The notes under the pieces were generated by a model. It was not told where the DNA came from and ran no database searches. It worked only from the letters and a program-made list of their open reading frames with translations. Source: Enteropsectra breve (taxonomy: Eukaryota > Microsporidia). Taken from it: a stretch of DNA of 14,669 nt. Each line of letters opens with the position of its first letter. The first letter of the stretch is position 1. A program made the translations under genes and the position numbers. The stretch lies in NCBI GenBank assembly GCA_024243835.1, contig JALPMN010000522.1, positions 1 to 14,669 on the forward strand. Reading direction: 5' to 3'. Positions 8,004 through 14,374 of this stretch are shown one piece after another.

Positions 8004-9656
8004 TCAATTAGAAAGTCCACTCGGAATGCGAGAGCCTGAATATTTAGAAGTTTTCAATGCGTCAAAAACATCAATTCTTCTTAGCTTTTCGTATTCTCCC
8101 TTAAGTATTTCTAGATTTTCTAAAATGAGATTACTATATTGAACCTTAAGAAGGTATCTTAAAAGACACTCTTCTCGTAAATCATATAAATAAATGCACA
8201 GCTCAGTTATGAATTTTGGTGATAGTTGATCTTTCAGGATGAATAAGATAAGTATGCACAGCGAAACTTTGGGGCATTGCACCATGCATATTTTTTTTAT
8301 CTGAATATCACTAAATTTGTCGTTTACGTTCAGCGGATCCAGACGCATGACATCTTTCAAATCTAGTCCCGTTTGAGCGACCCTCTCTTTTAAAATACTA
8401 AGGAAATGGACTTTTGGGTAACTAAAATTCTCACTAAAAATAAACGATGCTATATCAAATAGCATTGCTTTACAAAGACCCTCTGTATTTTTAAATACAT
8501 CAAGCAGATTATCGCATGTGCGTCGGCAAAGCGCTTCTTTCTCACTCTGGGCAAGGTATTCTAGAATTTTAAAAACAATGTTTGCCATTTTTTGCGGAAA
8601 AACATAGGCCGCGCTTTCCCATAAACTGGACTCAAGCAAGAATGGGAAAGCATCAGAGAGTCTCGCATCATCCATTCGTTCCAAAACACTGCCTATTGCG
8701 TAGCAAAGTTTGGTCTTATCCATTATCTTGTGCTCGGTGTAGAGTCTGTGGATCTTTAGGCAGTACTCGATTGAGACATTGGTTTTAAAAATATGCTTGA
8801 TAAGAATCCTTCCGAGCAACAGCTTTAGTTCACTATTTTCTACACTAGCAATACATGAAATTATTTTCTCATATTTTTCGTCAGATGGCTTGCAGATATA
8901 ATTTCGCAAAATACTGATAAAAATAATACTTCTTTCCAAGATGTATTTATCTGAACTCTCGCTATCCTCCCGAAAATTCCTTGTTACTGATTTGCTTTTG
9001 TTTGACTTAGCACAGAATTTTTCTATTTCTTGAATCAAGTCTTTAGGCATTTCCATCTCCTTGTGCGAAAATAGTGAATTCAAATCCTTCATCTCTGCTT
9101 TACTGATGACCTCTGCTTGTAGGAGTAACTTGGAAATATTAGAGATGCTCTCACCATTGGCCAGCTGATTTCCGCAAATAAGAAATTTAAGGAATTCAGT
9201 AAAGTTCTTAAAAATATTAGTTGTTTTGATAATTTCCTCAAAGATTAGAAAATTTTGGCAAGTAGCCATTTTTAAATATACAAGACTGCATAATTCCTCG
9301 TTTCCTATTGTTCTTTTGCACTTTTTGCATGATAATGAGAGCTGTTCAGGAATGTTCAATATCTCATGCGGTTCTGAGTGATTTAAGGGAAATTCCAGTC
9401 TATCTTGGCAAATAGTACAGTAAATAAACGCTTCTTCTGAACGTTTAGTAGATGTTTCTGCTTGAGAGCTGCTATTAGGGCCTCCTGAATACGCATTTTT
9501 GACCTCTAAGGCATGTGGTGACAAAACAATATTTCCGAGGCGTTCAGCAACATTCAAATCCTTTACATCGTTTGCGTTAGCGTTATTTGCGATGCCTCCT
9601 TGAAAAAGACTTGCTGCTCTTATCAATCCGACTTGATAAAATCTAAACGATATCAT
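8004..9656 (-). CDS. Uncharacterised protein with a CxxC zinc site and helical body
   Basis: A 550-codon frame whose ATG (9656-9654) is preceded by CCCC and GTAAAAATTTTC, supporting this start. I do not recognise the family. Residues 80-113 hold a probable zinc site, C80-x2-C83 ... C110-x2-C113 (CTIC and CKKC), in the spacing range of RING-like or zinc-ribbon folds. From about residue 150 to the end the sequence is almost wholly predicted helix with alternating hydrophobic runs, such as LERSIIFISILRNYI, KLLLGRILIKHIF and VSLCILILFILKDQL, consistent with a HEAT/ARM-like or other alpha-solenoid. The hydrophobic runs are broken by charge, so membrane segments are unlikely. No signal peptide is clear. 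A scaffold or ubiquitin-pathway adaptor is conceivable, but this is a guess. Its promoter region abuts a retrotransposon LTR about 210 bp upstream. Confidence 0.85.
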   Translation of the reverse strand: MISFRFYQVGLIRAASLFQGGIANNANANDVKDLNVAERLGNIVLSPHALEVKNAYSGGPNSSSQAETSTKRSEEAFIYCTICQDRLEFPLNHSEPHEILNIPEQLSLSCKKCKRTIGNEELCSLVYLKMATCQNFLIFEEIIKTTNIFKNFTEFLKFLICGNQLANGESISNISKLLLQAEVISKAEMKDLNSLFSHKEMEMPKDLIQEIEKFCAKSNKSKSVTRNFREDSESSDKYILERSIIFISILRNYICKPSDEKYEKIISCIASVENSELKLLLGRILIKHIFKTNVSIEYCLKIHRLYTEHKIMDKTKLCYAIGSVLERMDDARLSDAFPFLLESSLWESAAYVFPQKMANIVFKILEYLAQSEKEALCRRTCDNLLDVFKNTEGLCKAMLFDIASFIFSENFSYPKVHFLSILKERVAQTGLDLKDVMRLDPLNVNDKFSDIQIKKICMVQCPKVSLCILILFILKDQLSPKFITELCIYLYDLREECLLRYLLKVQYSNLILENLEILKGEYEKLRRIDVFDALKTSKYSGSRIPSGLSN

Positions 9657-9671
9657 GGGGAAAATTTTTAC
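9657..9671 (-). promoter_or_regulatory. Start-proximal AAATTT plus CCC signal
   Basis: On the minus strand GTAAAAATTTTC (9671-9660) runs straight into CCC and the ATG at 9656; the last C of the 12-mer and the CCC form a run of four. The 12-mer is identical to the one before the gene starting at 1816, and this is the cleanest example in the window. Confidence 0.55.
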
Positions 9672-9869
9672 AAACTAAAAGAGTCGACAGTATTGCAAAA
9701 TATTGACAGATAAAACTTGTGTTCTTTAAAATGTCATCATTTTTTACTTTTATTAATATTAAGTTCTTTCGTTAATATTTGATGAATGGTTCGCATTTCT
9801 TAGATAATGTATATGGAAAGAGATAAAATTACACATAAAAAGTATTTAATATCAGTGTAAAACAGTTAC
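9657..9869. other. Short intergenic gap between host gene and LTR
   Basis: About 210 bp of AT-rich sequence between the start of the 550-residue gene and the outer end of the 3' LTR. Apart from the start-proximal signal at 9657-9671, nothing is recognised. It is presumably the host promoter next to the retrotransposon insertion point. Confidence 0.4.
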
Positions 9870-10000
9870 TATTGTCGTATTCGGGAAGGGGTGCGCTGTG
9901 AGTCCCCGACTCCCTTTCTTAAATAAAAGTGTTGGGACGAGCCCATAGGAAGAGAATCAGACATAAGGGTTATTTAATTATAAGAATAATGTAGACAATA
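9870..10000 (-). repeat. 3' LTR (131 bp)
   Basis: In element orientation the segment starts TATTGTC (10000-9994) and ends GACAATA (9876-9870), a perfect 7-bp terminal inverted repeat with TG...CA inside. The integrase stop codon (10003-10001) directly abuts its start, and a purine-rich tract with GGGGG (10008-10004) overlaps that stop, as expected for plus-strand priming. 131 bp is short for an LTR. The partner 5' LTR is not in the window, so the ends rest on structure alone. Confidence 0.7.
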
Positions 10001-10122
10001 CTACCCCCTACTAAAATGAGAGTCCTCTGATGGATCTTTTTTAATATGCATTTTGTTTACAATATACTCTTTGTTGTCTTTTGCCAAAATAAATGAATTA
10101 CCGGTTTTCCTTGAAAATAAGG

Positions 10123-10161
10123 CCACTCGAAAATAAGACCAGTGATCCTATTTTCGAGTGG
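10123..10161. repeat. Hairpin inside the MITE
   Basis: CCACTCGAAAATA (10123-10135) pairs perfectly with TATTTTCGAGTGG (10149-10161), leaving a 13-nt loop. Both arms overlap copies of the element's repeated GAAAATAAGACC motif. Confidence 0.8.
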
Positions 10162-10401
10162 TCTTATTTTCGAAACTAAAATTTTAAATTTTGAGTTCTG
10201 TAATGATTAGAAGTATATTAAGATTCAAAATAAATAAAACTGCTTAGAAATTTAAAAGTAAAATAAAAAAATGTACCAAAAATGCTAAAAACAATTTTAT
10301 TTTTATAAAGTAGGTGGTAATTTTTTGTATCAATAGTTTTATCAGCTCGCAGAAAACTCAAATTGATTTTGACTTCAATTTTTTCGGTATCTGTTTTCTC
10401 G

Positions 10402-10423
10402 AAAATAAGACCGGTCTTATTTT
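10402..10423. repeat. 22-bp perfect palindrome inside the MITE
   Basis: Two copies of the GAAAATAAGACC motif meet head to head (10401-10412 plus, 10413-10424 minus, the latter ending in T instead of C), centred on ACCGGT. A second, imperfect palindrome of the same kind lies at 10461-10485. Confidence 0.85.
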
Positions 10424-11042
10424 TGATTTTTAAAACTTTTTAAAAAAAAGACAAATCCTTGATAATAAGACCAGGTCTTATTTTCATGGAAAACCGGTAC
10501 TGAGTTTTAGAATTTTCTTTACGATGTATCCTGTCTCCCATCGAGAACTTAATATTGAATCAAGTGGAGTAGCAATGTATCTTGCTACCCTATCGCCAAC
10601 ATTGAATGTTTTTGGAGCATTGCAAGAGCCTTCGAATTCACTATCATATTCTGCTCGTATATCATCCCTAATTCTTCTTTGTTTCTCTCGCGGTTGAGTT
10701 CGTAGTTAAAGTTTTCTGCAAGGATTTCTTTGTCGATTGCGAGTTCTGGTAATCGTTCGAAAGAATATTCATACGGGCTGCAACCTAATGCTCGATGAAA
10801 CGATTTATTATATCCTTGAATTGCTCCTTCAATGCCTTTGCCTCATGCTGTTTTTCCAAAATTTGATAGTTTTCTAATCTTTTTCATTATGGTGTCGTTA
10901 AATCTTTCTACGGCGCCTTGAGTCTGTGGATGGTGTGGCGACCCAAACTTCCATGTGATTCCCTTGTTAGAAATGGTGTTATGAAGTTCCTGTGATTTAA
11001 ACTCGAGTCCATTATCAGAGAGTGTTATCCTCTGAGAAGGAT

Positions 11043-11129
11043 AATCAGAGTTTTATGATAAAACTTATATAAGAAAATTTTTACCTTACAAAATGTCTAG
11101 TCCACACAACAGAGAGGAAACAGCTGATT
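11043..11129. other. Segment disrupting the integrase core
   Basis: Between the recognisable core stretches (DFIVNE on one side, YPSQRITLSDNG on the other) lies about 100 bp that does not read as integrase. It is bounded by AATCAG (11043-11048) and CTGATT (11124-11129), a 6-bp inverted repeat, and contains a third copy of GTAAAAATTTTC (minus strand, 11084-11073). A small insertion is the simplest reading. A 58-nt GT-AG intron-like stretch (11089-11032) is an alternative, less likely because it would remove the family-typical YPSQ. Confidence 0.4.
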
Positions 11130-11480
11130 TTAAATGGGAATGATGGTATTGACTCATTTACTATAAAGTCTTTTATTGTTTCCGATAATTTTTCTCTTAC
11201 AGCTTTAATTTTAGCGAGTTTTGAATGATGATCAATGCATGTTATGATGAATTTATTCCTTTGAAAAGACAAGGGGAGAGGCCCAACCATATCTATTTCA
11301 ACGATTTCACCTGGTTCAGATGTGCGAATTACAACGTTGTTTGTATTGCTAATAATGTTTCCAGATTTAATGCAATTTTCACACGAGCTGATACATTTTT
11401 CGACATCTGAGTACATTCCTTGCCACTGACATTTCTTTTTAATGTTTTAGATCATTTTTGCTTTCTTAGTGTGCCCTAAC

Positions 11481-11745
11481 TCAATATGATTCTTTAAGTA
11501 TTCGTTTTCTAAGTTCTTTATCAATAATTAGTTTGCAATTTGGGTTTACAATAGTGTTTACTGATACTTCTAGTCTACTAAGGGCGTCTGCAGGATTGAT
11601 TTCTCCATTGATGTATTCAACATCGAAGGCAAATTCATTTAAAAATAAAGACCAGCGAAATATTATTGAATTTAGATTTAAAGTATGTTTGAAGGCGGTT
11701 AAAGCCTGATGATCTGTTCTTAATAAGAATTTACGATGGAGTATA
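11481..11745 (-). pseudogene. Ty3/gypsy RNase H, C-terminal fragment
   Basis: The minus-strand frame shows the end of a retrotransposon RNase H: FLLRTDHQAL, then IIFRWSLFLNEFAFDVEYI and NGEINPADALSRL, all standard in the Ty3/gypsy connection and RNase H region. The fragment starts abruptly where the Tc1-like left end begins (about 11745); codons upstream of that point are transposon sequence read by chance. The frame ends at 11483-11481, while the integrase zinc-finger region continues in a different frame, so a frameshift lies near 11490-11515. Confidence 0.85.
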
Positions 11746-11752
11746 CACTGGC

Positions 11753-11768
11753 GGTCAAAAAACGCATA
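11753..11768 (+). repeat. Outer direct repeat of the Tc1-like left end
   Basis: GGTCAAAAAACGCATA, 7 bp inside the presumed terminus. It is identical to 11922-11937 and is the likely outer transposase-binding site. Confidence 0.8.
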
Positions 11769-11921
11769 TTTGCAAAAAAGCCATTTAGTCAAGATGCACA
11801 AGGTTCGCTTGTCAGAAGGCTCTCGTATGCTTAAGCACATTAAATCTTACACATTATTCTAGTTTTGTTTTTTTCTGTGGAAATATACTTTTTCATTTTC
11901 GACGAAACAAAAAATTAGGCT

Positions 11922-11937
11922 GGTCAAAAAACGCATA
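11922..11937 (+). repeat. Inner direct repeat of the Tc1-like left end
   Basis: Second copy of GGTCAAAAAACGCATA, 169 bp from the outer copy. Paired sites this far apart are typical of IR/DR-type Tc1 elements, where outer and inner sites bind the transposase's HTH domains. Confidence 0.8.
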
Positions 11938-12100
11938 AAAATTTTAATAAATGTTTTTTTCCCGCCAAAAATTATATAAGATTGTCGTGCTATATATTAT
12001 AGCACTATAAAATATCGTTATTTTAGAACCTCTAATCTCTCCCACACTCATAAATAAATACTTTATTACGACAAAGAAGATTGAAAAATTTAACCTTATA

Positions 12101-13000
12101 GTGAAACAACCATCTTTAGAGCATAAAACTGAAATTGTTGCCTTCTATAAGTCTGGAATGAGCCAGTCTGAGCTCTCTAATAATTATAGTATAAATCAGC
12201 CCAAAGTCTCTCGGATAATAGAAAAGCATAAAAATACAGGTTCTAGCATAAGAAGAAGGGGTTTTGGACGTAAAAAAGTCCTTAAGAAAGATTATATTAG
12301 TTATTTAAAAATGGTTTTAAATAAAAACCCTAACTTAGACTCTACAACATTAAAGAATATGCTTTTAGAGAAAAAACGGGTAGAAGCTTCAGCGAGAACT
12401 ATACGAAGAATCCTTAGTTCGATTGGTTTAAAAGGAAGACTCGCTTGTCCGAAACCATATTTGAGCGATGATAATATAAAAGCCCTTTACGAAGAGGCCA
12501 AGAAGTGGATTTACTATCCAGAAACGCACTGGAAGCAGGTGATCTATTCAGATGAGACCAAAACAAACTTATTTGGCTCAGATGGAAAGAAGTATGTTCG
12601 ACGAAAAGATGGTACAAGGTACCAAATGAAAAATTGTATCCCTACGGTTATACATGGAGGAGCGAGTGTGATGGTATGGGGATGTTTCTCGTATGGAGGC
12701 GTAGGGAAAATTACAATAATCGATGGCACCATGAATTCTTTGAAGTATACAAGAATTTTAGATACTTGTCTGGCCCCTTCGGCTTCTAAAATGGGACTTT
12801 TAGAATATACTTTTCAGCAGGATAATGATCCTAAGCATAGATCAAAGCATACAAAGGATTATTTCAAGGATAAAAAGATAAATGTGATGGAATGGCTGTC
12901 TCAATCACCGGATATGAATCCGATCGAGCACCTTTGGGCTGTATTGAAGAAAAAAATAGGGCAAGAAGGCCTAAAAGCATACCGGAATTGGAGAGAATAA
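12101..13000 (+). pseudogene. Tc1-like DD34E transposase, start codon lost and 3' end frameshifted
   Basis: The frame encodes an N-terminal HTH domain (about 1-50, SGMSQSELSNNYSINQPKVS), a linker like GRPR (RRGFGRKK), a second HTH region, and a catalytic core with D151 (IYSDETKTNLF), D241 (FQQDNDPKHRS) and E276 (SPDMNPIEHLW). The last two are 34 residues apart, the DD34E signature of Tc1. It would cut and paste the element at TA sites. The frame begins at a GTG where an ATG would be expected, and no in-frame ATG lies just upstream; the first internal ATG (residue 20) would remove part of the first HTH. Near 12955-12961 the Tc1-like continuation (PKSIPELERI) moves to another frame after a run of A and G, so the recorded last residues (QEGLKAYRNWRE) are not family-like. 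The gene then stops at the LINE boundary. It is probably inactive, though all three catalytic residues remain. Confidence 0.88.
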
Positions 13001-13081
13001 AAAAAAATAATTTATTCAACTTTCATCGCATCGCCAGCTTCTAAAATTTTAAAACTCCACTGCCATCCAGTCGGACAAATT

Positions 13082-13114
13082 CTGGGCTTCAGCCCGATCA
13101 TACCCTTTCGGGCT
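13082..13114 (-). repeat. Stem-loops in the LINE 3' UTR
   Basis: AGCCCGA (13091-13097) pairs with TCGGGCT (13108-13114) across a 10-nt loop. GGGC (13083-13086) can instead pair with GCCC (13092-13095). These are two mutually exclusive hairpins about 100 bp from the element's 3' end. In several LINEs a 3' stem-loop is recognised by the reverse transcriptase; that role here is inference. Confidence 0.5.
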
Positions 13115-13198
13115 TTGATTATTAGAGGTCGTGTTGTGTTGTGGGGACGAGTCCCCAGGTAACATGTGCCTGCCTGCGGGCAGTTCGCATCGCCCCTC

Positions 13199-14374
13199 CT
13201 AGGCGGTGTGCTCTCCACGGTCAGTATTGGTCTTCCGCCGTTTGCGGGGAGCCGGACTTCCATCTTCCGGGGGGTTAACGACGCCCTCCTTCGTATTTCC
13301 ATCCGCGCTCGGCACGGGGCCTTCGTCACGGTCTGTAACAGACTCGTTGGTAGCCGGCTGAGGGGGCCCGTGCGCCGGGGTTGGCTCGTGCTGTGGGTTA
13401 ACGACTCCCACAGTCGTCGCCTCATCCGGGCTGGGGTGCGTCCCTCGTGTGCCGGGAGGTTGTGCATTTTGCAATGCGTTGAATCTCACCTCGTCGTGGG
13501 TGGCTATCAGCTCTCTGACTCGGGCCGTGGTTAGGGGCATCATTTTGCCCAGGAATCTGGCGCATGCTGCTACCAGCTGTGTGTGTTCGGGGGAGCGTCT
13601 TGTGTTGGCCAGGCCCCCGCCCAGCATCTTCTCGAGAGTGTTTGTCTCGAGGGTCGGATTTCGTCTAATCACTGTTGTGATTGTGTCGACAAGCTCTCGG
13701 CGTATGGGACGGAGAGCTTCGCATCGGAGTAGGAGATGCTCCATTTCTGAGCTTATTCGCTCGTTGCACATCAAGCACAGTCTTCGGTACCTGTCGGGTA
13801 TTCTGCCGCAGCATGCGAGCTTCGTGGCCCACTGCATCGCGCCGGAGCGTATCCGCAGCAGGGCATGAAAGCCCACATGCTCCCCTGGCATTGTCAGTTC
13901 CAGCTTGTGCAGCAGTTTTCCGCTGCCGATTCCGCTGTCTTTTGCCCAAGCACTGGCCTTGGTCTTGTCGCGCCTGTCAAGGGCGTCCATGCGCGTGCTT
14001 AGCACACGTTCTTTAAGGACTGTCGGCGAGGTCATGGGGTCGATCCGCATCAGCTTGTACCATCGAAACGCGGTTTTTACCCACGTAAGTTTTTTGCTCC
14101 TGAAGTCGCTGTGCGTTTCGAGGAGATCTCTGATCAGGCAGTTGCTGTTTGCCCACTTTGCAATGGCCCGGCTTCTCGCCATGCATGCATACAGGTAGGG
14201 AGCGACAATGTCAAGCTCCCTGTATGTGCGTGCGCGTGGGAAGTTCCCGTTGCGCATAACAACTTGGATGCTGCAATCTAGCACCAGTTTTACTGCCCGC
14301 ACGCGCTTGTTGCTCAGGCCGTATATTTCACACCCGTACATGAGTGTTGGTATCATGATGCTGTTAATGAGCAT
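13199..14374 (-). CDS. LINE ORF, C-terminal region (RT thumb, CCHC finger, Pro-rich basic tail)
   Basis: An open frame of 391 codons. It opens with MLINSIMIPTLMYGCEIYGL, the usual end of the LINE reverse transcriptase (thumb region), so it is not a free-standing protein and the first Met is not a real start. A long helical basic region follows. C200-x2-C203-x9-H213-x4-C218 (CLMCNERISSEMEHLLLRC) is the C-terminal CCHC zinc finger typical of non-LTR elements, thought to bind nucleic acid during target-primed reverse transcription. Residues about 300-391 are rich in Pro, Asp and Thr and end in a basic cluster (APRKRRKTN). The frame is intact over its whole length, suggesting a fairly recent copy. 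It is separated from the upstream RT by a frameshift near 14377-14386. Confidence 0.85.
   Translation of the reverse strand: MLINSIMIPTLMYGCEIYGLSNKRVRAVKLVLDCSIQVVMRNGNFPRARTYRELDIVAPYLYACMARSRAIAKWANSNCLIRDLLETHSDFRSKKLTWVKTAFRWYKLMRIDPMTSPTVLKERVLSTRMDALDRRDKTKASAWAKDSGIGSGKLLHKLELTMPGEHVGFHALLRIRSGAMQWATKLACCGRIPDRYRRLCLMCNERISSEMEHLLLRCEALRPIRRELVDTITTVIRRNPTLETNTLEKMLGGGLANTRRSPEHTQLVAACARFLGKMMPLTTARVRELIATHDEVRFNALQNAQPPGTRGTHPSPDEATTVGVVNPQHEPTPAHGPPQPATNESVTDRDEGPVPSADGNTKEGVVNPPEDGSPAPRKRRKTNTDRGEHTA

Larger units (their letters stand above)
10101..10497. mobile_element. MITE-like element with 24-bp TIRs and TA duplication
   Basis: The left end reads CCGGTTTTCCTTGAAAATAA at 10101-10120. 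The right end, read on the minus strand, starts CCGGTTTTCCATGAAAATAA from 10497. Over 24 bp the ends differ at two positions. TA flanks both sides (10099-10100 and 10498-10499), the target duplication of Tc1/mariner-type transposases. The element is 397 bp and has no ORF, so it is non-autonomous. It lies inside the retrotransposon's integrase C-terminus: insert plus one TA is 399 bp, a multiple of three, and the host reading frame resumes in phase on the other side. Its ends do not match the Tc1-like element in this window, so its transposase source is elsewhere. Confidence 0.88.
10001..11500 (-). pseudogene. Ty3/gypsy integrase, broken frames
   Basis: The HHCC zinc-binding region is recognisable near 11417-11480 (HIELGH) and at 11416 downward (SDVEKCISSCENC). 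The core follows with EIVEIDMVGPLPLSF (first catalytic Asp), SDNGLEF (second Asp, near 11010) and HHPQTQGAVERFN (catalytic Glu, near 10910). The C-terminal part has FNVGDRVARYIATP. Breaks seen: a stop in the zinc-finger stretch near 11440, about 90-100 foreign or diverged bases between the first and second catalytic residues (11041-11145), a TGA at 10845-10843, a frameshift near 10685, and the MITE at 10101-10497. Translation ends at 10003-10001, next to the LTR. The protein's role would have been insertion of the cDNA copy; this copy cannot do it. Confidence 0.85.
9870..11745 (-). mobile_element. Ty3/gypsy LTR retrotransposon, 3' part, decayed and interrupted
   Basis: Reading from high to low coordinates, the order is the C-terminal end of RNase H, the integrase zinc-finger region, the integrase core, the integrase C-terminus, a purine-rich tract and an LTR. 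Integrase after RT/RNase H is the Ty3/gypsy (Metaviridae-type) order. Protease, gag, most of RT and the 5' LTR are missing because the Tc1-like element begins at 11746 and no retrotransposon sequence follows it in the window. The copy carries several frame changes, two or more stop codons and a MITE insertion, so it is inactive. Confidence 0.85.
11746..13005 (+). mobile_element. Tc1/mariner element, right end missing
   Basis: The left terminus is CACTGGCGGTCAAAAAACGC starting at 11746, next to a TA (11744-11745), in the middle of the retrotransposon's RNase H. The inner end of a long left repeat carries a second copy of its core (11922-11937), an IR/DR arrangement as in some Tc1-family elements. 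A transposase frame follows. No matching right-hand terminal repeat is found: the coding sequence stops near 13000 and LINE sequence follows. The right boundary is approximate (13000-13015). Confidence 0.85.

Noticed and set aside
10101..10497. CRISPR-like array, because a short motif recurs several times
   Set aside because: The copies alternate in orientation, spacing is irregular and the whole lies between terminal inverted repeats with TA duplication, which fits a MITE.
11225..11410. 61-codon plus-strand ORF over the integrase
   Set aside because: Antisense shadow of the integrase core.
11746..13005. The Tc1-like element as source of the MITE's transposase
   Set aside because: The termini differ (CACTGGCGGTC versus CCGGTTTTCC) and the MITE lacks GGTCAAAAAACGCATA, so direct mobilisation is unlikely even though both use TA targets.
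13012..14198. Numerous overlapping ORFs on both strands across the LINE
   Set aside because: GC-rich DNA has few stops; only the frame with RT thumb and CCHC motifs is meaningful.
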